A stretch of DNA of 64,000 bases from Lysinibacillus sp. FSL K6-0232 (GCF_038008325.1 NZ_JBBOYW010000001.1:1602001-1666000); one strand, 5' to 3'. Positions 1 through 8,624 are shown, counted from the first letter of the stretch. Numbers and translations: made by a program. The notes: generated from the sequence alone by a model not told the origin.

Positions 1-1
1 G

Positions 2-679
2 GATGCTCCATGCAATGGACGCGCACATCCTACAGGTATTATGGGCTCCTTAAATCTTCATGAACAACAACATTATCAATCACTGCAATTTTATGCAGGT
101 GGTAAGGATCATTTGGCAGTGCAAGGTTTTGTGGAGGGGGATTTACAAAACACGGCAAAAACAGTCCGTCATGCTTCGATTTTAGCTGGCGGCCTCGTTG
201 CCGTTACACGCAATCCTATAACAATTGACTACTTGCGACAACATGGTGCGCCAAATGCGATTACAATGGCTATTGAGCTTGGCTATAGCTTTTTAAATGG
301 ACGAACATTTGAGGAGAGATTGTCCAATGTTGTGCAGCAATTAAATGGTGTACACATTGTATCAGGTGAAGTCACAAATTATTCATTAACGAAGGACAAT
401 GGCTTTGATATTGGTAAATTAGCGGTTGGTGATTACGAGCTAACCTTCTGGAATGAGTATATGACATTAACGAAGGATGGACAGCTACAGTCAAAATTCC
501 CAGACCTTATGATGACATTTGATATAGATAATATGCTGCCAGTGCCAAGCGCTAGTGTGAAAGAGGGGATGCATGTAGCAGTTATCCATGTGGATCAGCG
601 TTATTTAACCTTAAGCTCAACAATGCAAAATCAAGCATTACTACGAGAAATTGATACAGTGATTGCCAAGATTTTATAA
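2..679 (+). CDS. DUF917 / S-methyl thiohydantoin desulfurase-family protein, 5' end outside window
   Basis: The reading frame is already open at base 2 (DAPCNGRAHPTG...), before the first in-window ATG at 41, so the gene continues upstream of the window and only about 225 C-terminal residues are seen. The DAPxNGRAHPTGxMG stretch and the following lysine/glycine-rich segment are typical of DUF917 (now called S-methyl thiohydantoin desulfurase), a family linked to hydantoin catabolism that usually sits near hydantoinase/oxoprolinase genes and transporters. Those neighbours, if present, lie outside. Full-length members are about 360 residues. A terminator follows the stop directly. The family call is fairly sure; the substrate is not known from sequence. 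Confidence 0.8.
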   Translation, partial: DAPCNGRAHPTGIMGSLNLHEQQHYQSLQFYAGGKDHLAVQGFVEGDLQNTAKTVRHASILAGGLVAVTRNPITIDYLRQHGAPNAITMAIELGYSFLNGRTFEERLSNVVQQLNGVHIVSGEVTNYSLTKDNGFDIGKLAVGDYELTFWNEYMTLTKDGQLQSKFPDLMMTFDIDNMLPVPSASVKEGMHVAVIHVDQRYLTLSSTMQNQALLREIDTVIAKIL

Positions 680-689
680 AGCGCATAAT

Positions 690-734
690 AAAAGCTGCCA
701 TCATCTACTGAACTGTTAGATGGGCAGCTTTTAT
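690..734 (+). terminator. Intrinsic terminator after DUF917 gene
   Basis: AAAGCTGCC-ATC pairs with GAT-(G)-GGCAGCTTT, giving a stem of about 12 pairs with one bulged G, followed by TTTTATT. It starts 11 bases after the DUF917 stop codon. Confidence 0.85.
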
Positions 735-1376
735 TGTTCCTTCAGCGGGAGGGTTAGACATTTTATCAAAATTGTTCCTACTTCCTTTATAGCTTTTATT
801 ACCTTTGGCTTATATGAATCATCTATTTTGCTTACACGACTCTACTGGCATTTTCACGTAATGGCTAGCACAAATAGTGCAGGATTTTTCATAAATAGAA
901 GGAGCCACGTTCATATATGCTCAATTGTTGATGCAAAGAAGGTAACAGCTATCCATGAAAAAACGATTACACAAATGCTGCATTAGATGAAAGCCCTTTG
1001 GTCGTCCAAACAAGCTAATTATTGTTCACATATTTCAGTATGCACATATTGCTATGTGGGTTTAACAAAAAAATCTTAAGGGAAAGTGTTCACTTTTATT
1101 GATTGAGATGAATTAATTTTCTATACATATATCATCTTTAACACAAGCTATTCAATTGCATGCCCGCTGAAGTGAAATTTATATTTGTTGAACACATAGC
1201 CTTGTACATCACAGAAATTTGTGAGGCACAGAACAAATTATTTGTTCTGTACATTTATAATACAATATTCAGAAAAATTAGTCAATTGAAATATGCAAAA
1301 TTTTTTTATTTTTTTTGATGACCGACTACTGTTAAAAATACCGTATAATCAAATAGGAAAGGAATGAATGTAGCCT
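735..1376. other. Gene-poor stretch between DUF917 and ypgQ
   Basis: About 640 bases with no convincing gene. An 88-codon open frame at 720-986 has no Shine-Dalgarno site and starts inside the terminator, so it is not called. The stretch holds a perfect 10-bp inverted repeat (1228-1250) and a TATAAT-like box near 1343 ahead of ypgQ. Base composition is very AT-rich. Confidence 0.6.
1228..1250. promoter_or_regulatory. Perfect 10-bp inverted repeat, possible operator
   Basis: ACAGAACAAA and TTTGTTCTGT flank a TTA centre with no mismatch. There is no T-tract on either side that would make it a good terminator, and it sits about 125 bases upstream of ypgQ. An operator role is inference only. Confidence 0.4.
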
Positions 1377-1991
1377 ATGAATCAGTTAATGGATCGAGTA
1401 CGTGAAGTCTATGCGCAATTTGACGCTAGTCATGATTTTCAGCATATTGAACGTGTTTATCAAAATGCTTTAGCCATTTTACAAACAGAGCCTACAGCAG
1501 ATGTTGAGGTTGTGAAAATTGCCGTGCTTTTGCATGATGTCAGCGATAAAAAATATACCGATAGCAAAGAGCAAGAGGATAAGCTGATTGCAGAGCTGGC
1601 GCTTAGTGAGGAAAAAAAGCAGCATATTCGAGATTGCATCGCACAAGTTTCCTTTAATGGTGGCAATGAGCTAGCGGCAACCTCATTGGAGGCGAAAATT
1701 GTGCGAGATGCAGATCGCTTAGATGCAATTGGCGCCATTGGCATTGCTCGTACATTCGCATATGGCGGCGCAAAAGGTCGCAAGCTTTACGATAAGGGTG
1801 AAGAAGTACGTATGAATATGACAGAGCAGGAATACCGTCAGAAAAATACGGCGTCTGTAACACATTTTTACGAGAAATTATTATTGCTGAAAGATTTAAT
1901 GGTGACAGAAAAGGGCAAGCAAATGGCACTTGAACGCCATCAATTTATGGAAAGCTTTTTACAACAGCTACAGCATGAAATTGGTCAATAA
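1377..1991 (+). CDS. ypgQ: HD-domain phosphohydrolase (YpgQ-like nucleotide pyrophosphohydrolase)
   Basis: A 204-residue soluble HD protein. Metal ligands expected for the family are visible: SHDFQH near residue 19, the LLHD pair near 53-54, and RDADRLDAIGAIG near 111. Size and motif spacing match B. subtilis YpgQ, a metal-dependent hydrolase reported to act on nucleoside triphosphates. As I recall, ypgQ and ypgR are adjacent in B. subtilis; here an ABC-F gene lies between them, which supports the assignment. The start is the ATG at 1377, though the Shine-Dalgarno (AGGAAAGGAATG) sits slightly far upstream. A strong terminator follows the stop. Confidence 0.85.
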   Translation: MNQLMDRVREVYAQFDASHDFQHIERVYQNALAILQTEPTADVEVVKIAVLLHDVSDKKYTDSKEQEDKLIAELALSEEKKQHIRDCIAQVSFNGGNELAATSLEAKIVRDADRLDAIGAIGIARTFAYGGAKGRKLYDKGEEVRMNMTEQEYRQKNTASVTHFYEKLLLLKDLMVTEKGKQMALERHQFMESFLQQLQHEIGQ

Positions 1992-1993
1992 CT

Positions 1994-2034
1994 AAAAGGC
2001 ATCGCGGCTGAATTGCTCGATGCCTTTTGCTTTT
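1994..2034 (+). terminator. Intrinsic terminator after ypgQ
   Basis: AAAAGGCATCG and CGATGCCTTTT form an 11-bp stem around a 13-base loop, followed by a T-rich tail. Confidence 0.9.
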
Positions 2035-2123
2035 AGCTAAAGTATATTAAGGGTTTTGGTAAGAAAGCTGATTAGGGTGAAGCCTCGCTCATAGCAAGCG
2101 TTCTATTATAGGAGGTAAGTAGG

Positions 2124-2174
2124 GTGTTGCTCTTTGTTTACCTGTCAATTGGTGTTATGATGAATAATGGATAG
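2124..2174 (+). CDS. Possible 16-residue leader peptide ahead of the ABC-F gene
   Basis: A short frame GTG-TTG-CTC-TTT... ends at TAG 2172-2174 and encodes a hydrophobic peptide (LLFVYLSIGVMMNNG after the start). It is preceded by a perfect AGGAGG at 2110-2115 with 8-base spacing. It lies 68 bases before the ABC-F start. Genes for ribosome-protecting ABC-F proteins are often controlled by short leader ORFs through attenuation, so a leader function is plausible. No clear terminator/antiterminator pair was found between it and the gene, so this is tentative. Confidence 0.35.
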   Translation: MLLFVYLSIGVMMNNG

Positions 2175-2242
2175 CAATAATCGTCTACATAAAAATCGTG
2201 TGGGCATCAACATACCTAACATGAAAGAGATGGAATAGTGGA

Positions 2243-4129
2243 ATGAGTCATTTAATTGTACAAAACTTAACAAAAACGGTTGGCGATAAAACGCTTTTTC
2301 AACATATTGAATTTACGATTTATGAAGGAGAGCGAGCAGGCTTAATTGGCATTAATGGAACGGGAAAATCGACCCTGTTATCCATTTTAGCGGGGGACAT
2401 TGAAGCGGATTCGATGACAATGGATCACCCAAATAAATACCGTATCGCCTATTTGCCGCAGGAGCCGACATTTGAGGCTGGCGAAACGGTTTTACAGGCA
2501 GTGTTTGCAGGGAACTCGCCCATTTTACAGTTGAATCGTCAATATGAAGAAACCGTTGCTGCACTCGCAGTAAACCCAACATCTGAAGGTCTGCAAAAAG
2601 CGTTATTTAGCTTGCAACAGCGTATGGATGAGGAGCAGGCATGGGATGTGAATGCGCTTGCTAAAACGGCATTGACAAAGCTTGGCATCGAAACATTCGA
2701 CAAGGAAGTGCTAACGCTATCAGGTGGTCAGCAAAAGCGAGTAGCCTTAGCCAAAGTCTTAATTGAGCCTGCTGATTTATATTTATTGGATGAGCCGACC
2801 AACCATTTAGATGTACAGTCAACAGAGTGGCTCCAAGAAATGGTGCTACGCTTAAAAGGCGCTGTTATTTTCATCACCCATGATCGTTATTTCTTAGATG
2901 AATTAGCAACACATATTTATGAGCTGGCAGATCAAACCTTGTATCGTCATACAGGGAATTATGGCGACTATTTAGAGGCACGTGCAATTCGTGAGGAAAT
3001 GAAGGCTGCCTCTGCACAAAAGGATCGCAACCGTTATCGCTCAGAGCTAAAATGGATTCGTCGTGGTGCCAAGGCACGTTCAACAAAGCAAAAGGCACGT
3101 ATTCAACGCTTTGAAAAGCTGGAGGACAACCTAGAGCGTAAAACAGAGGATGTGTCATTAGACATGGGGCTTGCAACAACGCGCCTTGGTCGTAAGGTGC
3201 TGGAGGCTGAGCAGATTTCGAAAGCTTTTGGACAGCAAAAAATCGTTGAAAACTTCTCGTTTTTACTACAGCAGGGTGATCGTATTGGTATTATCGGTGC
3301 AAATGGTGTAGGGAAATCAACCTTATTAAATATGCTAGCAGGGGAGCTGACACCTGATCAAGGTGAAATTCTTGTTGGGTCAACGGTAAAGCTGGCACAC
3401 TTTAAGCAAACATTGCCAAAAATGAATGAAAATGAACGTATGATTGAATATATACGCGAGGCTTCCAATGATATTACAGATGCAGAGGGCGTGCGCTATT
3501 CAGCAGCGCAAATGCTAGAGCGCTTTTTATTCCCATTGCATACACATGGCACACCCATTGGCAAATTATCAGGCGGAGAGCGCAAGCGACTGCATTTATT
3601 GCGCTTATTAATGGAACAGCCAAATGTGCTATTGCTGGATGAGCCAACAAATGATTTAGATATTGAAACATTAGGGGTGCTGGAGGATTTTATTGAGCAT
3701 TTCCCTGGCGTTGTGATTACCATTTCCCATGATCGCTTTTTCCTAGATCGTATTGCGAAAAAGCTATGGATTTTAGATGGGCAAGGGCATGTTGAGGAAA
3801 CGCTTGATCTTTACAGTGAATATTTAGAAAAGCGTGAACAGGCAACTACTATTAAAGTGGAAGCGCCAAAAGTGGACAAAGTAAAGGCAGATAAGCCAAA
3901 ATCAGAGAAGAAGAAGCTATCGTTTAAAGAGCAAAAAGAATGGGAAACGATTACAGAGGATATTGAAAAAGTAGAAACAGCGATTATGGAAACGGAGGAA
4001 GGCATTGCACAGGCTGGCTCAGATTTTACTAAGCTACAGGAGCTAACAGCGAAGCTGGATACGTTAAATGCACAGTATGAGCATTTAATTGAAAGATGGT
4101 CTTATTTAGATGAAATTGTCAATGGATAA
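2243..4129 (+). CDS. yfmR: ABC-F family ATPase, YfmR/Uup type
   Basis: 628 residues with two ABC domains and no membrane segments. The first Walker A is GINGTGKS (36-43), with LSGGQ and LLDEPTNHLD. The second half has GANGVGKS, LSGGE and LLDEPTNDLD. Between them lies the charged P-site tRNA interaction motif region (RRGAKARSTKQKARIQRF). The last 90 residues form a Lys/Glu-rich coiled-coil domain as in Uup and B. subtilis YfmR (about 629 residues). These proteins act in translation on the ribosomal E site; YfmR is known to help with stalls at proline-rich sequences. A housekeeping rather than antibiotic-resistance role is favoured by the coiled-coil tail. It is followed 12 bases later by ypgR, probably in one transcript. 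Confidence 0.85.
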   Translation: MSHLIVQNLTKTVGDKTLFQHIEFTIYEGERAGLIGINGTGKSTLLSILAGDIEADSMTMDHPNKYRIAYLPQEPTFEAGETVLQAVFAGNSPILQLNRQYEETVAALAVNPTSEGLQKALFSLQQRMDEEQAWDVNALAKTALTKLGIETFDKEVLTLSGGQQKRVALAKVLIEPADLYLLDEPTNHLDVQSTEWLQEMVLRLKGAVIFITHDRYFLDELATHIYELADQTLYRHTGNYGDYLEARAIREEMKAASAQKDRNRYRSELKWIRRGAKARSTKQKARIQRFEKLEDNLERKTEDVSLDMGLATTRLGRKVLEAEQISKAFGQQKIVENFSFLLQQGDRIGIIGANGVGKSTLLNMLAGELTPDQGEILVGSTVKLAHFKQTLPKMNENERMIEYIREASNDITDAEGVRYSAAQMLERFLFPLHTHGTPIGKLSGGERKRLHLLRLLMEQPNVLLLDEPTNDLDIETLGVLEDFIEHFPGVVITISHDRFFLDRIAKKLWILDGQGHVEETLDLYSEYLEKREQATTIKVEAPKVDKVKADKPKSEKKKLSFKEQKEWETITEDIEKVETAIMETEEGIAQAGSDFTKLQELTAKLDTLNAQYEHLIERWSYLDEIVNG

Positions 4130-4141
4130 GGAGCGATAAAG

Positions 4142-5269
4142 ATGAAAATTATCACAATTGAACCAACACCAAGCCCTAATTCAATGAAGGTTGTTGTGGA
4201 CACAGAGTTACCGTTTGGCAAAAGCTATAACTTTACAAAGGATAACAAAGATGAAGCGACTGGCGAAGCAGCAGCGATTTTAGCGATTGAAGGCGTAAAG
4301 GGCGTTTATCATGTTGCGGATTTCTTTGCGGTTGAGCGCAATGCTAAATATGCATGGGAAGGCATTTTAGCAAGCATTCGCCAAGTGCTAGGAGAAGATG
4401 TACAAGCACAGGATGACACACAAGTTGCCAATGAGTTTTATGGGGAAGTCTATGTGCATGTGCAATTTTATAAGCAAATACCATTGCAGGTAAAGGTTTT
4501 TGATAATCAACGAGAGCACCGTGTGAGCTGTGGTGATCGCTTTGTGACTGCATTTAATCAAATTATTGAGTCAGCCGTTGATGAAAACTATATTTTCCAA
4601 CGTAAATGGATTGACTATGGTGTGCGCTATGGCGAGCTTGAGGATATTGCAGAGGCTGTACAGCAGGAGATTGATGCTACGTATTCCGCAGAGCGTTTAA
4701 CAGAAATTGTAGCAGCCATTAACAATGATGATGAAAAAGCAGTGATTAAGCAGCAGAAGCAAAAGGTGACGGTGGAGCAATTTATGCAGCCAGAATGGGA
4801 GAAGCGCTTCCAGCTATTAGATCAAATGGCTGATCCAGAGCTTGATGATTTACCGTTATTAGATTTAGCACTGCAGGATGAGCAAATGTCCATTCGTCGA
4901 CTCGCTACTGTATATTTAGGGATGATTGAGGATGTTGCCGTTGTGCCGTACTTAGAAAAAGCCCTACAGGATAAAAGTGCAGCCGTGCGTCGAACAGCGG
5001 GTGACTGTATGAGTGATCTTGGCTTTGTGGAATTTGAGTCAGCGATGCAACAAGCGCTACAGGATAAAAACAAGCTTGTGCGCTGGCGTGCAGCGATGTA
5101 TTTATATGAGGTTGGCACAGAGCAATCTTTACCAGCATTAAAGGCAGCAGAAGATGATAAAGAATTTGAAGTAAAGCTACAAATCAAAATGGCGATTGCA
5201 CGTATTGAACAGGGCGAGGAAGCAAAAGGCTCTGTTTGGAAGCAAATGACAGAATCTCGTCAGTCATAA
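4142..5269 (+). CDS. ypgR: Nfu_N plus HEAT-repeat conserved protein (YpgR-like)
   Basis: 375 residues. Residues 1-90 are a scaffold Nfu/NifU N-terminal-like domain (ITIEPTPSPNSMKV...), the middle is the 'virulence factor' domain shared by Bacillus homologues, and roughly 225-350 are HEAT-like repeats (e.g. YLEKALQDKSAAVRRTAGD, ALQDKNKLVRWRAAMYL). Layout and length match B. subtilis YpgR. It lacks the CxxC Fe-S motif of the Nfu C-terminal domain, so it is not a complete Nfu scaffold. The molecular function is not established. An AAGGAG Shine-Dalgarno precedes the ATG by about 7 bases. The gene lies directly downstream of the ABC-F gene and is closed by a terminator. Confidence 0.85.
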   Translation: MKIITIEPTPSPNSMKVVVDTELPFGKSYNFTKDNKDEATGEAAAILAIEGVKGVYHVADFFAVERNAKYAWEGILASIRQVLGEDVQAQDDTQVANEFYGEVYVHVQFYKQIPLQVKVFDNQREHRVSCGDRFVTAFNQIIESAVDENYIFQRKWIDYGVRYGELEDIAEAVQQEIDATYSAERLTEIVAAINNDDEKAVIKQQKQKVTVEQFMQPEWEKRFQLLDQMADPELDDLPLLDLALQDEQMSIRRLATVYLGMIEDVAVVPYLEKALQDKSAAVRRTAGDCMSDLGFVEFESAMQQALQDKNKLVRWRAAMYLYEVGTEQSLPALKAAEDDKEFEVKLQIKMAIARIEQGEEAKGSVWKQMTESRQS

Positions 5270-5271
5270 CT

Positions 5272-5302
5272 AAAAAGGCCAGCCGCCGATGCTGGTCTTT
5301 TT
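5272..5302 (+). terminator. Intrinsic terminator after ypgR
   Basis: AAAAAGGCCAGC pairs with GCTGGTCTTTTT (one G-T pair) around a 7-base loop. Confidence 0.9.
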
Positions 5303-5307
5303 GATTT

Positions 5308-5376
5308 GCTCAAAAGTGGGGTGTTTCGCTCAAAAAATCAGGAACAGCGCTCAAAAGAGAGGATATTTCCGCTCCA
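5308..5376. repeat. Degenerate repeat array, GCTCAAAA every 20-22 bases
   Basis: GCTCAAAA occurs at 5308, 5328 and 5349, and a GCTCCA variant at 5371, so the spacing is 20, 21 and 22 bases. The intervening 12-14 bases are not conserved. It lies between the ypgR terminator and the promoter of the GNAT gene. A second array with the same period but another core is at 35847-35939. Confidence 0.6.
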
Positions 5377-5399
5377 GCTAAAATATATTTTTATTGTAA

Positions 5400-5428
5400 T
5401 TGCAATAAAAACCGTTCTATACTAATAA
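5400..5428 (+). promoter_or_regulatory. Candidate promoter for the GNAT gene
   Basis: TTGCAA (5400-5405) and TAATAA (5423-5428) are separated by 17 bases, 45 bases ahead of the start codon at 5473. Confidence 0.5.
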
Positions 5429-5472
5429 TAGCATCTCAAAAAGAGGATGATTGACACAAGGAGGACTCGCAA

Positions 5473-5904
5473 ATGAGCACGAAAAAAATAACAACAGCAG
5501 AAGAGCTACAAACAGCATTGGATATTCGCCGAAAAGTTTTTATTGAAGAGCAACAAGTACCAGAGGAAGAAGAAATAGATGGCTTTGATGCATTAGATGC
5601 CCCATGTGACCATATTCTTGTGTACTATCAGGAGCAGCCCGTTGGCGCAGGTAGATTACGAGTAGTGGAAGACTTCGGCAAATTGGAGCGTATTTGTATA
5701 CTGGAGGAGTTCCGCAAATATGGCCTTGGCAAGGAAATTATTCTAGGGCTAGAGCAAATCGCACAGGAGAAGGGCTTAACAAAAGTAAAATTAGAGGCAC
5801 AAACGCATGCAGAAGGCTTCTATGAAAAATTAGGCTATAAGAGTGAAGGCGAAGAATTTTTGGATTGTAATATCCCACATATTTTAATGAAAAAATATTG
5901 GTAA
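5473..5904 (+). CDS. GNAT-family N-acetyltransferase (YjcF-like)
   Basis: 143 residues covering one GNAT fold. The N-terminal region RRKVFIEEQQVPEEEEIDGFD, the acetyl-CoA binding segment (LERICILEEFRKYGLGKEII, an R/Q-x-x-G-x-G/A variant) and the C-terminal FYEKLGYKSEGEEFLDCNIPH match the YjcF/ElaA-like group. The acceptor substrate is unknown in this group. AAGGAGG lies 8 bases before the ATG. The gene is monocistronic, with its own promoter candidate and a terminator shared with the convergent RDD gene. Confidence 0.85.
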   Translation: MSTKKITTAEELQTALDIRRKVFIEEQQVPEEEEIDGFDALDAPCDHILVYYQEQPVGAGRLRVVEDFGKLERICILEEFRKYGLGKEIILGLEQIAQEKGLTKVKLEAQTHAEGFYEKLGYKSEGEEFLDCNIPHILMKKYW

Positions 5905-5912
5905 TATAAAAT

Positions 5913-5960
5913 AAAAATCCGCGTAGCTGAACTGATTAACAGAAAGCGAGGCGGATTTTT
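5913..5960. terminator. Bidirectional terminator between GNAT and RDD genes
   Basis: AAAAATCCGC and GCGGATTTTT form a 10-bp stem enclosing about 28 bases, with T-tracts on both strands. The genes on either side converge on it. Confidence 0.8.
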
Positions 5961-5965
5961 ACTAT

Positions 5966-6361
5966 TTATAATGATTGATCTTGAACAATTGTCCCTGCAA
6001 TGCGGTCATGTGGCAGACGTTGTCCATTTTGCTCAGCAAATGCTTGTCGATTTTTTAGATAATCAAATGTGCTAATAGTATCTCGATAAGCCATGCGCTT
6101 AATAATTTGCGAGCTTGTTAATGCCTGCCCATCCTCGCTTTCCAGCGTTAGGCCCATTGCTTGATAGCCAATGGTTTGCCCCTTGTTGCGAAGCTGTGCA
6201 TATTCCAATGCCCACATCACAACAGTTGGTGTGACAAGTGCATGGACAGCTTCATTTTTCACCTTTTTTCGTAGGAAGTATTCAATGCCAAATGTAACCG
6301 TTGTGGAAATGGCTACATCAATCATATAGGCGGCTGTTCGTTTTGTCGTAATAGATTTCAT
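5966..6361 (-). CDS. RDD-family membrane protein
   Basis: 131 residues. The N-terminus (TTKRTAAYMIDVAIS) carries the arginine-aspartate pair of RDD proteins inside the first hydrophobic segment, and a second segment follows (VHALVTPTVVMWALEYA) before GQTIGYQAMGLTL, another typical RDD stretch. The C-terminal 45 residues are polar and look cytoplasmic. The role of small RDD proteins is mostly unknown; some are linked to ion transport. AGGAGG lies upstream of the start. It shares strand but not tight spacing with the EamA permease gene upstream. Confidence 0.8.
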   Translation of the reverse strand: MKSITTKRTAAYMIDVAISTTVTFGIEYFLRKKVKNEAVHALVTPTVVMWALEYAQLRNKGQTIGYQAMGLTLESEDGQALTSSQIIKRMAYRDTISTFDYLKNRQAFAEQNGQRLPHDRIAGTIVQDQSL

Positions 6362-6455
6362 ATCTTTCCTCCTTTAATAAATGGCAGATTGATACTGGCA
6401 ACTGCTCTGTGTATGGCTTATAAATTTTGCGCCGATAAATGCATTCCTCTTATTG

Positions 6456-7334
6456 CTAAGCTTGAGAAGACCGTTTTTTCTTTGGTATATAAATGGTATA
6501 GAAAATACCGCCAAAAATAAGCAGAATGCCGATTGTTTGTAGCAAGCTTGGCATAAAATCAAGCAGCAGTATATCAAGCAGAATTGCCACAACAGGATCA
6601 ACAAACACTAATACCGATACAAGAATGGTAGAAAGACTGCGAATACTATCAAAAAATAAATAGTAAACAAAGCCTGTATGAATAAAGCCTGTGCCTAAAA
6701 TATAGAGCCAATTCGTTGTCGTTAAGCCTTCAAATAATGCAACATCAATAAAGGGCAATAATATCACAATACCAACAATTGTTTGCAAGTATGTTAAGGC
6801 ATAGGCACTAAGCTTGACAATCGTCTTGCTTGTCAGCATTGTCAGGGCATAAAAAATGGCTGATAATAATGCCCAAATAAAGCCCGACTGCATAAACTGT
6901 GAGAAGGACACAAAGTTATGCACACCGATAATAAAAATACTACCAATAAAGCATGTTACTGTTGCTACAAGTGCCTGAATGGTCAGCTTATCCTTTAAAA
7001 AAAATGCCCCTAAAATTAAGACAAAAATAGGTGCTAAATTATAAATAGAAATCGCAATGGAAATGGACATTTCCTCAAACGCTTTAAATAAAAATACCCA
7101 GTTTAAGACAAGAAAGACACCACAAATAAGCGTCTGGAGAACTTCCTTTTTGTCCCAAACCTCTGTTTTATGCCCACCTGTTAGCAGCCACATTCCTCCT
7201 AGAAAGAAGGTGGCACAAATGCATCTAACAAAGACAAGTTCTGTTGCAGGGATACCTGTATGAACAGTGAAAAAGCCAATGGAGCCAAAGAGTGCCATGG
7301 ATGCAGTTAATTTAAGAATGGCTGAAATGTTCAT
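6456..7334 (-). CDS. EamA/DMT-family permease
   Basis: 292 residues with about ten hydrophobic segments in two EamA repeats, the standard drug/metabolite transporter layout. The C-terminal end is lysine-rich (IPKKKRSSQA), as expected for a cytoplasmic tail. The likely role is export of a small metabolite or amino acid; the substrate cannot be read from sequence. The start at 7334 has AAGAAGG about 6 bases upstream. It lies just downstream of proBA on the same strand (27-base gap to proA), so readthrough from the T-box-controlled operon is possible, and export of a proline-related compound would fit but is speculation. Confidence 0.85.
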   Translation of the reverse strand: MNISAILKLTASMALFGSIGFFTVHTGIPATELVFVRCICATFFLGGMWLLTGGHKTEVWDKKEVLQTLICGVFLVLNWVFLFKAFEEMSISIAISIYNLAPIFVLILGAFFLKDKLTIQALVATVTCFIGSIFIIGVHNFVSFSQFMQSGFIWALLSAIFYALTMLTSKTIVKLSAYALTYLQTIVGIVILLPFIDVALFEGLTTTNWLYILGTGFIHTGFVYYLFFDSIRSLSTILVSVLVFVDPVVAILLDILLLDFMPSLLQTIGILLIFGGIFYTIYIPKKKRSSQA

Positions 7335-7361
7335 ACATAACCTTCTTTCTGCATGTCCTGC

Positions 7362-8612
7362 TTATTCGCGGATTTGCCCATTGCCATAAATAAAGTATTT
7401 TGTAGATGTTAAGGCAGGTAAGCCCATTGGTCCTCGAGCATGTAGCTTTTGTGTACTAATGCCAATTTCTGCACCATAGCCAAATTCAAAGCCATCTGTA
7501 AAGCGTGTTGAGGCATTATGGTAAACGGCTGCTGCATCAACACTATTTAAAAATGTATCGGCAACTAATTGATCTTCCGTTATAATGGCTTCCGAATGAT
7601 TTGTGCCATAGCGGTGAATATGCTCAATGGCTTCATAAACATTTTCAACAAGCTTCACACTGATGGTTAAGTCAAGATATTCTGTTGCATAGTCCTCCTT
7701 TGTCGCTGGAAGAGCAGCCTCAAATGCTTGACAGACAGCCTCATCGCCAATAATTGTCACACCTGCTTGCTGAAGGGCTGTTAGTAGCTGAGTGCCGTAC
7801 GTTTGAAACCAAGCAGGGTGAATCAGTAAGCTTTCTGCTGCATTACAAACAGAAGGACGCTGTGTTTTAGCATTTAAACAAATCTTTTCAGCTTTTATGT
7901 AATCCGCCATTTCATCCACATAAATATGGCAGTTGCCCGCACCTGTTTCAAGTACAGGAACAGTCGCCTCATTTACCACTAAATCAATCAGAGCCTTGCC
8001 GCCACGTGGAATTAATACATCTAAATAGTCCTTTAAATGAAATAATTCTTTCGCTGTTTCACGGCTTGTATCCTCAATAAGCTGAACCGCATCAGCAGGG
8101 ATGGCTGTTGTAGCTAGTGCCCGATGAATACTTGCCACAAGGGCAATATTTGAACATTTAGCAGATGAGCTACCACGTAAAATAACAGCATTGCCTGTCT
8201 TTAGAGCAAGTGTGGCTGCATCAACGGTTACATTTGGGCGTGCCTCATAAATCATGCCGATAACACCAAGCGGTACATTGCGCTTTTCAATTTGTAAGCC
8301 ATTCTCTTTTTCAATGCGCTCTACAACTGTTCCTACTGGATCCTCTAATTTTACAAGTAAGTGAATAGCATCTGCCATCGCTGTAATGCGCTCACTATTC
8401 AGCATAATACGATCTAATGTAGAGGAAGGGATGCCCTGTGCCTCACCATTGGCTAGGTCTTTGGCATTTTCAGCAATAATTGCTTGCTGATCAATTAATA
8501 ATTGCTCGGCAATTTTTGTCAATGCCTCATTTTTTTCACTAGTTGTTTTAATGTTTAAAACATAGCTTGCTGCCTTTGCGCGCTTTCCTTTTTCTTGAAT
8601 TTCACTCGTCAT
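7362..8612 (-). CDS. proA: Gamma-glutamyl phosphate reductase
   Basis: 416 residues, the usual length. It catalyses NADPH-dependent reduction of glutamyl-5-phosphate to glutamate semialdehyde, the second step of proline synthesis. Recognisable signatures: VIGMIYEARPNVTVDAATLALKTGN near 115-140, the catalytic cysteine region (KICLNAKTQRPSVCNAAESLL, Cys near 255) and the C-terminal ARGPMGLPALTSTKY. It lies 12 bases downstream of proB in the same transcript, both under the proline T-box. AAGGAGG precedes the ATG. Confidence 0.95.
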   Translation of the reverse strand: MTSEIQEKGKRAKAASYVLNIKTTSEKNEALTKIAEQLLIDQQAIIAENAKDLANGEAQGIPSSTLDRIMLNSERITAMADAIHLLVKLEDPVGTVVERIEKENGLQIEKRNVPLGVIGMIYEARPNVTVDAATLALKTGNAVILRGSSSAKCSNIALVASIHRALATTAIPADAVQLIEDTSRETAKELFHLKDYLDVLIPRGGKALIDLVVNEATVPVLETGAGNCHIYVDEMADYIKAEKICLNAKTQRPSVCNAAESLLIHPAWFQTYGTQLLTALQQAGVTIIGDEAVCQAFEAALPATKEDYATEYLDLTISVKLVENVYEAIEHIHRYGTNHSEAIITEDQLVADTFLNSVDAAAVYHNASTRFTDGFEFGYGAEIGISTQKLHARGPMGLPALTSTKYFIYGNGQIRE

Positions 8613-8624
8613 AAAATTTCCTCC

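Noticed and set aside
720-986. 88-codon open frame after the DUF917 gene
   Set aside because: It begins inside the terminator hairpin, has no ribosome site, and its protein sequence has no recognisable feature.
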